Shown: positions 39,291 through 48,149, counted from the first letter of the stretch. The stretch is DNA of 64,000 nucleotides from an uncultured Clostridia bacterium (GCA_947427385.1 CANEHT010000006.1:1-64000), one strand, 5' to 3'. Made by a program: numbers and translations. Notes: generated by a model not told the origin, from the sequence alone.

Positions 39291-39569
39291 ATGAAAAAAA
39301 ATTTTCGTATTAAATTATTTCCACTTCTATCTTTCTTCTTAGTTAGTTCATTCGTTATCGTAAATTATGTCCAATATAAAAATTATGTAAAAGTAAATAA
39401 TGAAATCAAAAAAATTTTAAATGATATCGATAAGGAAAATTTACGCCATCAAAATCTTCAGGCTCAAATAAAATCTTGTGATAGTAATGAATATATCGAA
39501 AAGGTAGCACGTGAAAAATTAGGAATGATAAAGTCCGATGAAATAATTTTTTACAGTGAGGAAAATTAA
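39291..39569 (+). CDS. divIC: Septum formation initiator DivIC
   Basis: The 92-residue protein has a short cytoplasmic tail, one transmembrane helix (LFPLLSFFLVSSFVIV), a coiled-coil segment (VNNEIKKILNDIDKENLRHQNLQAQI) and the family ending EYIEKVAREKLGMIKSDEIIFY. It is part of the DivIC/FtsL/DivIB division complex. ispE follows with no gap. Confidence 0.93.
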   Translation: MKKNFRIKLFPLLSFFLVSSFVIVNYVQYKNYVKVNNEIKKILNDIDKENLRHQNLQAQIKSCDSNEYIEKVAREKLGMIKSDEIIFYSEEN

Positions 39570-40424
39570 ATGGATACGGTAAAATTAAAAGCGCCCGCTA
39601 AAATTAATTTGACATTGGATGTATTAGATAAACGTGCTGACGACATGCATAATATTGTTAGTGTGATGCAAACAATTTCGCTTTTCGATGATGTAGTTAT
39701 AAAAAAAACAATTTTGCCCGGTATAAGAATTTTTTCAAACGTAGAATGGTTATGCGACAGTAACAATTTGGTCTATAGACTCGCCGAAGATATTTTGCGC
39801 GAATATAATTTGGATTGTGGCCTCACTATTAAACTTTATAAACGAATTCCAATTGGAGCTGGATTAGCTGGCGGAAGTTCTGATTGCGCTACCGCATTAA
39901 AATGTTTGATAAAATTGTTTGATTTAAAACTTTCAATGGCAAAAATACATAGAATTTGCGAGAAATATGGCGCTGATGTTCCATATTGCTTTTTTGGCGG
40001 AACAATGTTAGTTAAAGGAATCGGAAATATTTTAAAAAGATTACCGCATCATCCCAAAGCAGTTGTTTTATTAGCGAAACCAAATTTTATTGTTTCAACT
40101 AAAAAAATTTATGAAATGTTTGACCAAAAAACTTTTTCAAACTTACATACGGAAAAAATAATTTCAGCAATAAAAAACCGCAACATAAAAAATATTGCGG
40201 AAAATTTCTCGAATTCACTTGAATATGTAACGGCTAATCTTTGCCCACAAATTAATCAAATAAAAAATTTTATGCTGCAAAATGATGCGTTCGGCGCATG
40301 TATGAGCGGTAGTGGCCCAACTGTTTTTGGCTATTTTGGAAATTTTAGTATCGCTAAGAAAACTGCTGTAAAAATTCAAAATAAATTCCGTTATGTTACA
40401 ACTTTCGTAGCGCAAACTTTATAA
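39570..40424 (+). CDS. ispE: 4-diphosphocytidyl-2-C-methyl-D-erythritol kinase
   Basis: IspE phosphorylates CDP-ME in the MEP route to isoprenoids. The 284 residues have the GHMP-kinase features APAKINLTLDVLDKR, the ATP-binding PIGAGLAGGSSDCATAL near residue 95, and GACMSGSGPTVFGYF near 245. The presence of this gene shows use of the non-mevalonate pathway. It is coupled to divIC (stop and start adjoin). Confidence 0.97.
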   Translation: MDTVKLKAPAKINLTLDVLDKRADDMHNIVSVMQTISLFDDVVIKKTILPGIRIFSNVEWLCDSNNLVYRLAEDILREYNLDCGLTIKLYKRIPIGAGLAGGSSDCATALKCLIKLFDLKLSMAKIHRICEKYGADVPYCFFGGTMLVKGIGNILKRLPHHPKAVVLLAKPNFIVSTKKIYEMFDQKTFSNLHTEKIISAIKNRNIKNIAENFSNSLEYVTANLCPQINQIKNFMLQNDAFGACMSGSGPTVFGYFGNFSIAKKTAVKIQNKFRYVTTFVAQTL

Positions 40425-40504
40425 AGAAAATAAATTTGCAAATTATATGATTACACTTCCTTTTTTGATTGCTAAAATAATAGTTAAAAAAAGGAGTGAT
40501 GCAT

Positions 40505-40651
40505 ATGGATGAAATCATTAGCGTTATTGCAAATGTAGGTTTCCCAACTTTTATTGCGATTTATTTATTACTTCGTTTTGAGTCGCAAATTACTGAGTTG
40601 ACCTGTAGTATTAATCGCTTAGAGCAAACTATTAATAATATTGTCAAGTAA
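40505..40651 (+). CDS. YvrJ family small membrane protein
   Basis: A 48-residue ORF has AAAAGGAGTG before its ATG. The sequence has the YvrJ pattern: a short acidic start, NVGFPTFIAIYLLLRFE and a C-terminal coiled tail LTCSINRLEQTINN. The family is small, membrane-anchored and found in spore-forming Bacillota; its role is unknown. The 3' end overlaps the convergent dusB gene by 33 bp, the longest convergent overlap in the window. Confidence 0.85.
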   Translation: MDEIISVIANVGFPTFIAIYLLLRFESQITELTCSINRLEQTINNIVK

Positions 40652-41566
40652 GTTTTTAAAATCATCGTAAGTTTTACATTTATTTATCTCCAAACGTATA
40701 TGAGATGCGTTGGAGATTTTTTTTGTATACCATGAAAGATGTTTGCGCATTTCAATAATATTTCCAGTTTGATTTAAAAGATGTAAATGCTTTTTAGCCA
40801 TATTTATTTTTTCGATAGGGGAGGGCGGTGAAATTTTTTTACCGCTATTTATGTATGTATCAATTTGTTTAAAAATCCATGGATTTCCTAATGCGGCACG
40901 TCCAATCATAATTGCATCGCAATTAGTAAGTTCAAACATTTTTTTTGCGTCATCACAATTTTTAATGTCGCCATTTCCAATTACGGGAATGGAGACATTT
41001 TTTTTTACCTGTGCGATTATTTTCCAGTCGGCATCGCCACTATATTCTTGTTTCGCAGTTCGTCCATGAATACAAATTGCGGATGCGCCAGCTTGTTCAA
41101 TTATTTTTGAGATTTCAACAGCATTTGTGTTGATAAATCCTTTGCGGATTTTTACGGTAATAGGTTTTTTTGTAGCGGCTGTACAAGTTTTAACAATGTC
41201 AGCGATTAATTTTGGATCTTCTAAAAGTTTAGCACCGTCGCCATTATGAATTATTTTTTTAGCGGGGCAGCCCATATTTATGTCAATGATTTCAAATTTT
41301 TCGCTATCAATTTTTTTTATTGCGGCATCAAAAATTTTTGGCTCATGTCCAAATAATTGAATAGCGAGTGGATGGTCGTTTTCAGTTGTTTCTAAAAGCT
41401 TTAATGTATTTTCATTATCATAATAAATTCCATTTATGCTTATCATTTCGGAATAAGCTAATCCGCAGGAATTTTCACGGCTTATCGTACGAAATGCAAG
41501 ATTTGTAATGCCAGCCATTGGCGCTAAAAAAACATTGTTTTTCGTTTCAACGTTTCCTATTTTCAT
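40619..41566 (-). CDS. dusB: tRNA-dihydrouridine synthase (DusB-like)
   Basis: This FMN-dependent enzyme reduces uridines in the tRNA D-loop. The 315 residues show APMAGITNLAFR, the catalytic Cys in IDINMGCPAKKI near residue 100, VKIRKGF, CIHGRTAKQEYSG, IGNGDIKN and IMIGRAALGNPWIF. It is divergent from mnmE with only about 48 bp between them. Confidence 0.96.
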   Translation of the reverse strand: MKIGNVETKNNVFLAPMAGITNLAFRTISRENSCGLAYSEMISINGIYYDNENTLKLLETTENDHPLAIQLFGHEPKIFDAAIKKIDSEKFEIIDINMGCPAKKIIHNGDGAKLLEDPKLIADIVKTCTAATKKPITVKIRKGFINTNAVEISKIIEQAGASAICIHGRTAKQEYSGDADWKIIAQVKKNVSIPVIGNGDIKNCDDAKKMFELTNCDAIMIGRAALGNPWIFKQIDTYINSGKKISPPSPIEKINMAKKHLHLLNQTGNIIEMRKHLSWYTKKISNASHIRLEINKCKTYDDFKNLLDNIINSLL

Positions 41567-41614
41567 TTTTGCTCCTTGATATTTTTAGTTTGTTTAATTA
41601 TATTAAAAAAAAAT

Positions 41615-42970
41615 ATGGAGGCGAGAAAAATTTCTGACGATATAATTGCAGCAATTTCAACGCCAATCGGAACCGGTGGAATTGGTATTGTTCGAATGAG
41701 TGGAACGGGTTCGCTATCAATTCTTAAAAAAATTTTTAAATGCCACTGCAACGATTTTCAATCTCATCATATTTATTATGGTTCGATTGTTGATGAAACA
41801 GAAAATATTATTGACGAAGTTTTAGTGAATATAATGTTTGCGCCAAAGTCGTACACACGTGAAGATGTTATCGAAATTAATTGTCATGGTGGATTGTTGT
41901 GCGTTAAACAAATTTTACAATTAGTTTTAAATAGCGGGGCGAGATTGGCAGAGCCAGGAGAATTTACAAAACGTGCGTATTTAAATGGACGTTTAGATTT
42001 ATTGCAAGCCGAAGCAGTAATTGATGTTATAAATTCCAAAACAGATTTGTCAAAGCAAGTTGCGGTCAATCAGTTAAGTGGTAGCTTGTCAAATAAAATT
42101 AATGAATGCTTGCAAATAATTTTAGATATAATAGCGCGAATAGAGGCCGCCATTGATTATCCCGATGAATATGAAATTTTTGATGCGTCTCAGGAAATTT
42201 TAAATGTTTCCGAAAAAATTAAAAAATTATTGGATTCGGCAGATGTCGGAAAAATTATTCATAATGGAATTAATATTGCAATTGTTGGGAAGCCAAACGT
42301 TGGCAAATCTTCACTTTTAAATAATTTAGCGCAAAAAGATTCTGCAATTGTAACCGATATTCCGGGTACAACGCGTGATATTATTTGTGAATACATAAAT
42401 ATTGATGGAATATCAGCAAAAATTTTGGATACGGCCGGAATTCATTTAACGGAGAATGTTGTAGAAAATTTAGGAATAGAAAAGGCAAAAATTTGTGCGC
42501 AAAATGCTGATATTATTTTATTGTTGTTTGATTGGTCGCGTGAGTTTGATAATGACGACAAAAATCTTTTATCGCTTTATAACAGTGACAAAACTTTATT
42601 TGTTGCGAATAAAATTGATTTGACGCAAAAATTTTTCGCGCCGGATAATTTTCAGTTAACAAAAATATCTGCGAAAAAAAATTTTGGACTTGATGATTTA
42701 CGAAAAAATATAAAAAAAATTGTTTTCGGTAAAAATATTTTTGACAAAAGTAACGAAATTTTTGTATGTAATGTCAGACATAAAACTGCGCTAAAAAATT
42801 CTTACGATAGTTTAATGCGCGCCATTAAAACAATTTCAGATGGTTTGCCAATTGATTTAACAGTTATAGATTTGCGTGATGCTTACGATTTTCTTGGCGA
42901 AATTATTGGGCAGTCAGTGAGTGACAAAATTACAGACGAAATATTTTCAAAATTTTGTGTTGGAAAGTAG
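41615..42970 (+). CDS. mnmE: tRNA modification GTPase MnmE
   Basis: MnmE, with MnmG, adds carboxymethylaminomethyl groups to wobble U34 of some tRNAs. The 451 residues have the N-terminal TIAAISTP-like folate-binding region (here IIAAISTPIGTGGIGIVRMSG), helical domain, GTPase motifs GKPNVGKSSLLN, DIPGTTRD, DTAGIH, ANKID, and the invariant C-terminal FCVGK. The ATG at 41615 has no SD. A strong GGAGG at 41617-41621 instead lies 8 bases before an ATT at 41630, which would give the family-typical N-terminus; the start is therefore unsettled. Confidence 0.97.
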   Translation: MEARKISDDIIAAISTPIGTGGIGIVRMSGTGSLSILKKIFKCHCNDFQSHHIYYGSIVDETENIIDEVLVNIMFAPKSYTREDVIEINCHGGLLCVKQILQLVLNSGARLAEPGEFTKRAYLNGRLDLLQAEAVIDVINSKTDLSKQVAVNQLSGSLSNKINECLQIILDIIARIEAAIDYPDEYEIFDASQEILNVSEKIKKLLDSADVGKIIHNGINIAIVGKPNVGKSSLLNNLAQKDSAIVTDIPGTTRDIICEYINIDGISAKILDTAGIHLTENVVENLGIEKAKICAQNADIILLLFDWSREFDNDDKNLLSLYNSDKTLFVANKIDLTQKFFAPDNFQLTKISAKKNFGLDDLRKNIKKIVFGKNIFDKSNEIFVCNVRHKTALKNSYDSLMRAIKTISDGLPIDLTVIDLRDAYDFLGEIIGQSVSDKITDEIFSKFCVGK

Positions 42971-42979
42971 TGATTTATT

Positions 42980-44848
42980 ATGAATTATAATGCCGGATTT
43001 TTCGATGTTATTATTATTGGCGGCGGTCATGCGGGTTGTGAGGCAGCGCTCGCTTGTGCCCGTATCGGTTTGAAAACTGTTTTGTTCGCAATAAATTTGG
43101 ATTCAATTGCGATGATGCCGTGCAATCCAAATATCGGTGGGACTTCAAAAGGTCATCTTGTTCGTGAAATTGATGCACTTGGTGGTGAAATGGCAAAAAA
43201 TATTGACAAAACTTTTATTCAATCTAGAATGTTGAACACGGGAAAAGGGCCAGCAGTTTATTCTTTACGTGCGCAAGCTGATAAATTTGAGTATGCGAAG
43301 CAAATGAAAAAAACGCTTGAGAATACAAATAATCTTTACATAAAACAAGGTGAAGTTACGCAAATTTTAGTCGAAAAAAATAAAGTTTGTGGTGTAATTT
43401 TGGAGAGCGGTGCAATTTATAATTCCAAAGCTGTTGTCATTTGTACTGGAACTTATTTGAAATCACGCTGTCTTTTTGGACAAACTATTATTCAAAGTGG
43501 ACCGAATGGTTTTAAATCGTCAAATAAACTTGGTGATTCATTAAAAAAACTTGGCATAAAGATGTTTCGGTTTAAGACGGGAACACCCGCACGAATTGAT
43601 AAGCGTAGCATTGATTTTTCTAAAATGCAAATACAATATGGGGATAAAAAAATTGTTCCGTTTTCATTTGAAACTTCTTTTTTAGAGCGTGAACAGATTC
43701 CCTGCTATCTGACATATACTAATGCACAGACATGTGAAATTATAAAGCAAAATCTTTCAAAATCACCGATGTATTCAGGAATAATAGAAGGAACGGGGAC
43801 ACGATATTGTCCATCGATTGAAGATAAAGTTGTAAGATTTTCTGACAAGCTACGCCATCAAGTTTTTATTGAGCCAGAAGGTGAAAATACAAATGAAATG
43901 TATGCGGCAGGTTTATCAACATCATTGCCTGAAGATGTACAAATTAAAATGTATCGAACAGTAACCGGACTTGAAAGATGTGAATTTATGCGCACAGGTT
44001 ATGCAATTGAATATGATTGTATTGATGCGACGCAATTGAAACTTTCACTCGAATTTAAAAATATTGCCGGATTATTTAGCGCCGGACAATTTAATGGAAG
44101 TTCAGGCTATGAAGAAGCGGCGGCACAGGGAATTATCGCCGGTATAAATGCGGCAATGTATGTTCAAAAAAAATCGCCGCTGATTATTGACCGCTCCGAA
44201 GGATATATTGGCGTATTAATTGATGATATGGTTACGAAAGGAAGTAATGAACCGTATCGAATGCTGACATCCCGCGCAGAATATAGATTGCTTTTACGTC
44301 AGGATAATGCTGATTTACGTTTGACGCCAAAAGGTTTTGAAGTTGGTCTGATAAAATCAGAACGATATGAAAAATTTTTGGATAAGCAGGAAAAAATTCG
44401 TCGAGAAATTGAACGTGTGTCAAAAGTTTTTGTTAAAGCTGATGAAAAAACAAATAAAATTTTATGCGAGCACAACAGTCATGAAATTTCAAACGGACTT
44501 TATCTTTCGGAATTAATTAAGCGGCCGCAAATGAATTATGAAATTTTGGAAGCAATTGATAATGCGCGGCCAAATTTAGATGAGCAAGTTCGTGAGCAAG
44601 TTAATATCCAAATAAAATATGAAGGATATATAAATCGGCAGATTAATCAAGTTGAAAAATTTAAACGCCTTGAAAATAAAAAATTACCACTGGATTTAGA
44701 TTATAAAAATGTAAAAGGATTAAGTATTGAAGCGGTAGAACATTTAAATAAAATTAAACCTGAAAATGTTGGGCAGGCCCTTAGAATTGCTGGCGTTTCT
44801 CATGCCGATATCTCAGTCTTACTTATTTTTTTAAAACATCAATCGTGA
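42980..44848 (+). CDS. mnmG: tRNA uridine-5-carboxymethylaminomethyl modification enzyme MnmG
   Basis: This FAD-binding partner of MnmE has 622 residues: dinucleotide fold [64 protein letters not shown]-type FAD contact (CTGTYLKSR), [13 protein letters not shown] and a helical C-terminal MnmE-binding domain ending in [17 protein letters not shown]. It follows mnmE by 9 bp. rsmG, often next, is absent. Confidence 0.98.
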   Translation: MNYNAGFFDVIIIGGGHAGCEAALACARIGLKTVLFAINLDSIAMMPCNPNIGGTSKGHLVREIDALGGEMAKNIDKTFIQSRMLNTGKGPAVYSLRAQADKFEYAKQMKKTLENTNNLYIKQGEVTQILVEKNKVCGVILESGAIYNSKAVVICTGTYLKSRCLFGQTIIQSGPNGFKSSNKLGDSLKKLGIKMFRFKTGTPARIDKRSIDFSKMQIQYGDKKIVPFSFETSFLEREQIPCYLTYTNAQTCEIIKQNLSKSPMYSGIIEGTGTRYCPSIEDKVVRFSDKLRHQVFIEPEGENTNEMYAAGLSTSLPEDVQIKMYRTVTGLERCEFMRTGYAIEYDCIDATQLKLSLEFKNIAGLFSAGQFNGSSGYEEAAAQGIIAGINAAMYVQKKSPLIIDRSEGYIGVLIDDMVTKGSNEPYRMLTSRAEYRLLLRQDNADLRLTPKGFEVGLIKSERYEKFLDKQEKIRREIERVSKVFVKADEKTNKILCEHNSHEISNGLYLSELIKRPQMNYEILEAIDNARPNLDEQVREQVNIQIKYEGYINRQINQVEKFKRLENKKLPLDLDYKNVKGLSIEAVEHLNKIKPENVGQALRIAGVSHADISVLLIFLKHQS

Positions 44849-44879
44849 AAAAAAATGATAAATGATTGGAGTGATAATT

Positions 44880-45287
44880 ATGAATAGTGGCTACGGATTT
44901 TTTTTACCTATTGAATCTAAATTTATTAATATCAAAATCGATTTCAATCTTAAACGTTATAGTAATCTTATTGGCCCATTTTTTCAGATTGAGAATGAAA
45001 ACAGTATGGTTGATTTTTTTTTACGTACATTATTTAATTCGTCAATTGATGAGGCAAAAAAATTTATTAGTCCCGATATTGATGAGTTTTTAGATTTAGA
45101 TGAAGTAAAAAAATATTTTGATACTGATTGGATTTGTGTTTCACGTGGTAATTTTAAGCAGCGTCATCATTTTGTAAATTCAGTTTTATTTTTTAATAAG
45201 GTAACAGGTTCATCGGATATAATTGATTTTTATCTAATAAATCAACCGGATAAATTTAGTCGATGGAAAATATATGCTATCTTGTAA
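44880..45287 (+). CDS. Unknown protein downstream of mnmG
   Basis: The 135-residue protein is mixed alpha/beta with many aromatic and acidic residues (FFLPIESKFINI; PDIDEFLDLDEVKKYFDTDWICV; SDIIDFYLINQPDKFSRWKIYAIL). I do not recognise the family. It has no signal peptide or membrane helix. GGAGTG lies before the ATG at 44880, supporting translation; it is 31 bp after mnmG. A hairpin with a T run follows. Confidence 0.65.
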   Translation: MNSGYGFFLPIESKFINIKIDFNLKRYSNLIGPFFQIENENSMVDFFLRTLFNSSIDEAKKFISPDIDEFLDLDEVKKYFDTDWICVSRGNFKQRHHFVNSVLFFNKVTGSSDIIDFYLINQPDKFSRWKIYAIL

Positions 45288-45300
45288 TTGGGCGCGTAAT

Positions 45301-45331
45301 ATCACTCATATATTATATGGGTGATTTTTTT
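45301..45331 (+). terminator. Terminator-like hairpin sequestering the next SD
   Basis: ATCACTCATA and TATGGGTGAT pair and are followed by seven T. The right arm contains GGGTGAT, the only SD candidate for the small ORF that starts at 45332. Confidence 0.6.
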
Positions 45332-45541
45332 ATGAAAGAATTTATCGTGCTAATCGGTGAAATTTTTTTTATTTCATGCGTACAGACACTTGTTGAAGTT
45401 TTTTTAAATATCCATGAAAAATCTTATCAGTCAAAGATTTTAAATACGGCATGTTTTTGTGCGAGTTTATATCTTCTGTTGCAATATGTTTTTGACAATA
45501 TTATCAAAGATTTAGTTTCGTATATTAATTTTAATTTTTGA
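45332..45541 (+). CDS. Small membrane protein, unknown
   Basis: A 69-residue ORF with two hydrophobic segments (FIVLIGEIFFISCVQTLVEVFL and ACFCASLYLLLQYVF) begins with ATG 7 bases after GGGTGAT. The SD lies in the right arm of a terminator-like hairpin, so translation could be structure-dependent, or the ORF may not be expressed. Its end overlaps the convergent ABC-F gene by 11 bp. No family is recognised. Confidence 0.45.
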   Translation: MKEFIVLIGEIFFISCVQTLVEVFLNIHEKSYQSKILNTACFCASLYLLLQYVFDNIIKDLVSYINFNF

Positions 45542-47051
45542 TATTAATTATTTTGTCAGCCCAAGCTTTATAAAAATTTTCCTCATGCGAAACTAAAATT
45601 AAATTTGCCGTCCAGTTAGCTAATTGAGTTTTTAAAACTTCTTTTGCATTTTCATCAAGATGATTTGTCGGCTCATCAAGTATTAAAAAATTTGCCGGTG
45701 TCAACATTAATTCACATATTTTGATTTTAGTTTGCTCGCCGCCACTTAGCAATGAAATTGGTTGTAAAACATTTTTACTTTTTAAATTGCATTGCGCAAG
45801 ATATTTCCTTATTTCTTTTTCACTAAGCTTTGGAAATTTATTCGCTATCGTTTCAAGCGCTGAAAGTTTTGGATTTTCAAATTGTAAATCTTGTTTAAAA
45901 TATGCAAGTTTGGTATTTTGTGCGAACTCAAAATTTCCACTGATTGGTCTTATTTCTTTTACTAATGTTTTCAAAAGTGTGGACTTGCCAATTCCATTAA
46001 AACCTGTAATAACAGTTTTCTCGCTCGCTCGGATTTCAAAATTTATTTTTTGTAGCAGTGGATAATTATAGCCAATCTCTAAATTTTTTATGACTAATGC
46101 CTTTTGCGAATTAATTTGCATTGCTTTAAATTTAAATGTCGGTTTCGCAAGTGTTTCAGGTTTTGTAAGACGTTCTATTTTGTCAAGTTGTTTTTGCCGA
46201 CTTTTCGCCATATTTGCTGTCGACGCACGCGCTTTATTTTTCGCAATATAGTTCTCAAGTTTCTCAATTTGTTTTTGTTGCGCCGAAAATGCTTTTAAAT
46301 ATCCTTCACGTTTAAAATTTTTTTGTTCCAAAAAATGCGTAAAGTTTCCTTTATATTTTTTCGCATCACAAAATTCTATATTGCATATGCAATTTGTAAC
46401 TTTATCCAGAAAATCAAAATCGTGCGAGATAATTATGAACGAATTTTTATATGCTTTTAAATATTCTGCGAGCCATTTTATATGTTCTTTATCAAGAAAA
46501 TTTGTCGGCTCATCGAGTAATAAAACGTCAGGTTTCTCTAACAATAATTTTGCCAAAATAATTTTTGCCTTTTGACCGCCACTTAAATTTTTTAATGGCT
46601 TATCAATTCCGATAGCTGTTATTCCAAGATTGTTTGCGACTTTTAAAATTTTACTTTCAATTTGATAGTAGTCATTGCTTTCCAAAAAATCTTGTAGCTT
46701 CGTAATTTTATTTATAATTTCATCGCTGCCATCTAATTGCTCGTATAAATTGTTTAATTTATTTTGTGCGTCAAAAATTTTTTCAAATGCAGTCTTGAGA
46801 TATTCAAAAACACTTAGATTTTCATTTAATTTTGCATATTGATCGAGGTAGCCAATTTTTATATTTTTAAGCCAAATTATATTTCCTTTATCGGGAATAA
46901 TTTTTCCAAGTAATATATTAAATAAAGTTGACTTTCCTGTTCCATTTTCACCAACTAATCCCATATGTTCACCTTTAAAAAGTTCAAATGAAATATTTTT
47001 ATAAAGTAATTTTTCACCAAATGCGTGAGATAAATTTTCAACTTTTAACAT
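45531..47051 (-). CDS. ABC-F family ATPase (ribosome-associated; possible antibiotic resistance)
   Basis: The 506 residues have two soluble ABC domains and no membrane segment. Walker A is GENGTGKST and GFNGIGKST, signatures LSGGQKAK and LSGGEQTK, Walker B VLLLDEPTNFLD and FLILDEPTNHLD. The domains are joined by a basic linker with ARASTANMAKSRQKQLDKIERL. ABC-F proteins act on the ribosomal E site; some rescue ribosomes from PhO/LS/A or macrolide drugs. The start used is ATG 47051, after AAGGATG. The leader contains a promoter, short ORF and two terminators, as in inducible ABC-F resistance genes, which favours a protective role (inference). Confidence 0.93.
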   Translation of the reverse strand: MLKVENLSHAFGEKLLYKNISFELFKGEHMGLVGENGTGKSTLFNILLGKIIPDKGNIIWLKNIKIGYLDQYAKLNENLSVFEYLKTAFEKIFDAQNKLNNLYEQLDGSDEIINKITKLQDFLESNDYYQIESKILKVANNLGITAIGIDKPLKNLSGGQKAKIILAKLLLEKPDVLLLDEPTNFLDKEHIKWLAEYLKAYKNSFIIISHDFDFLDKVTNCICNIEFCDAKKYKGNFTHFLEQKNFKREGYLKAFSAQQKQIEKLENYIAKNKARASTANMAKSRQKQLDKIERLTKPETLAKPTFKFKAMQINSQKALVIKNLEIGYNYPLLQKINFEIRASEKTVITGFNGIGKSTLLKTLVKEIRPISGNFEFAQNTKLAYFKQDLQFENPKLSALETIANKFPKLSEKEIRKYLAQCNLKSKNVLQPISLLSGGEQTKIKICELMLTPANFLILDEPTNHLDENAKEVLKTQLANWTANLILVSHEENFYKAWADKIINIKN

Positions 47052-47080
47052 CTCTATCATCCTTATTTTTTATAATAAAA

Positions 47081-47107
47081 AAAGCAAAAGGATTTTCCTT
47101 CTGCTTT
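47081..47107 (-). terminator. Second leader terminator before the ABC-F gene
   Basis: On the minus strand AAAGCAGAAGG and CCTTTTGCTTT pair, followed by a T run, 30 bases before the ABC-F start. Confidence 0.8.
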
Positions 47108-47111
47108 AGGT

Positions 47112-47146
47112 AAAAACAAAAGGCCACTAAAAACATTGAGTGGCCT
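47112..47146 (-). terminator. First leader terminator before the ABC-F gene
   Basis: On the minus strand AGGCCACT and AGTGGCCT form an 8-bp GC-rich stem with a 10-base loop, followed by TTTGTTTTT. It lies about 150 bases after the promoter and upstream of the coding region, so it would cut transcription short unless prevented. Confidence 0.88.
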
Positions 47147-47306
47147 AATAAATATCAGCATAACAAAATGATGCAATTACTTGCACAATTTTTATAACTG
47201 CTAAGAAAAATATATATAAGCTCAATACAATGTCTCATTTACAATTTTTCATTGTAATGAGCTAAATTAAATTGTCTTTTTCAATTTCTAACACCTCATT
47301 GCTTTT
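47147..47306 (-). promoter_or_regulatory. Leader RNA with mutually exclusive hairpins (attenuator)
   Basis: On the minus strand GCTCATTACAAT (47262-47251) can pair with ATTGTAAATGAG (47245-47234) or with ATTGTATTGAGC (47231-47220), but not both. A third element GTGCAA/TTGCA lies further on. The last alternative ends in ATTGAG, which is complementary to CTCAAT at the loop of the first terminator. The layout resembles ribosome-mediated attenuators. Confidence 0.65.
47267..47284 (-). CDS. Possible leader peptide MKKTI
   Basis: A TTG start at 47284 follows GAGGTG by 7 bases and gives TTG-AAA-AAG-ACA-ATT-stop. It lies about 20 bases after the predicted start of transcription and just before the first pairing segment. 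A 10-codon frame from an overlapping GTG (starting MLEIEKDNLI) is an alternative but lacks an SD. Very short leader peptides are known upstream of inducible ABC-F genes. Confidence 0.45.
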   Translation of the reverse strand: MKKTI

Positions 47307-47335
47307 AGTATATATTTTATGAAAAATTTTGTCAA
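47307..47335 (-). promoter_or_regulatory. Promoter of the ABC-F leader
   Basis: On the minus strand TTGACA (47335-47330) and TATACT (47312-47307) are spaced by exactly 17 bp. It is the best sigma-A match in the window and lies 256 bases upstream of the coding start. Confidence 0.88.
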
Positions 47336-47411
47336 TACGTTACAAAAAAATTTTTAAATGTGATAATATAAGTGTTAATCTAATTAAATTTTTCTATTGT
47401 GAGATGGTAAA

Positions 47412-48149
47412 ATGATTTTGTTAATAACAGGTGCATTGCATACCGGTAAAACATTTTTAGCACAAAAACTTCTCGAAAAATATAAATATCCATATCTTTC
47501 TATTGACCATTTGAAAATGGGACTTATTCGTAGTAAAAATACAACTCTTACTCCAATGAGTGACGATGAAACTTTAACAAATTATCTGTGGCCAATCGTT
47601 CGCGAAATAATTAAGACTGTGATTGAAAATAAACAAAATCTTATTGTCGAAGGTTGCTATATTCCATTCGATTGGACAAAAAATTTTGAAAAAAATTATC
47701 TTCAACATATAAAATATCAATGTTTAATTATGAGTAAATCGTATATACAAAATCATTTTTGTGATATAAAAAAATATGCTGATACAATTGAAAAACGCTT
47801 GGATGATTCAGATTGTACAATAGAAAATTTGATAAATGATAATGAAAAAATATTAAAGATGTGCCAGAAAAATAATTTGAATTATTTTTTGATTGATAAT
47901 GCTGATTTTTATCATACAATCGTAAAAAATTTTTTATGCAAAAGGAGTGAATTCATTATGAAAAGATTATATAAATCTAATACCGAAAAGAAAATTTGTG
48001 GAGTTTGTGGCGGTATCGCTGAATATTTTAATCTTGACCCAACCCTTGTTCGTCTCATTTGGATTATTTCTTCAGTTATATTTGGTAGCGGTTTACTCGC
48101 TTATATAATATGTGCATTAGTAATTCCCGATGAACCTCTATATAAATAA
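47412..48149 (+). CDS. P-loop ATPase/kinase fused in frame to a PspC domain
   Basis: The ORF encodes 245 residues. Residues 1-182 resemble a small P-loop kinase: ITGALHTGKTFLAQKLL (Walker A), LIVEGCYIPF and a C-terminal FLIDNADFY. Residues 183-245 are a complete PspC domain (KRLYKSNTEKKICGVCGGIAEYFNLDPTLVRLIWI then two hydrophobic stretches and VIPDEP). No stop separates them. A strong SD and ATG lie at the junction, so the PspC part may also be made alone. The kinase substrate is unknown. Confidence 0.8.
   Translation: MILLITGALHTGKTFLAQKLLEKYKYPYLSIDHLKMGLIRSKNTTLTPMSDDETLTNYLWPIVREIIKTVIENKQNLIVEGCYIPFDWTKNFEKNYLQHIKYQCLIMSKSYIQNHFCDIKKYADTIEKRLDDSDCTIENLINDNEKILKMCQKNNLNYFLIDNADFYHTIVKNFLCKRSEFIMKRLYKSNTEKKICGVCGGIAEYFNLDPTLVRLIWIISSVIFGSGLLAYIICALVIPDEPLYK
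47958..48149 (+). CDS. PspC domain protein from an internal start
   Basis: An internal ATG at 47958 lies 8 bases after AAAGGAGTG, and the resulting 63-residue product is a full stand-alone PspC (one-domain membrane stress protein, cf. phage-shock regulator). It is in frame with the upstream ATPase, which has no stop before it. Independent translation would be expected in addition to, or instead of, the fusion. Confidence 0.7.
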   Translation: MKRLYKSNTEKKICGVCGGIAEYFNLDPTLVRLIWIISSVIFGSGLLAYIICALVIPDEPLYK

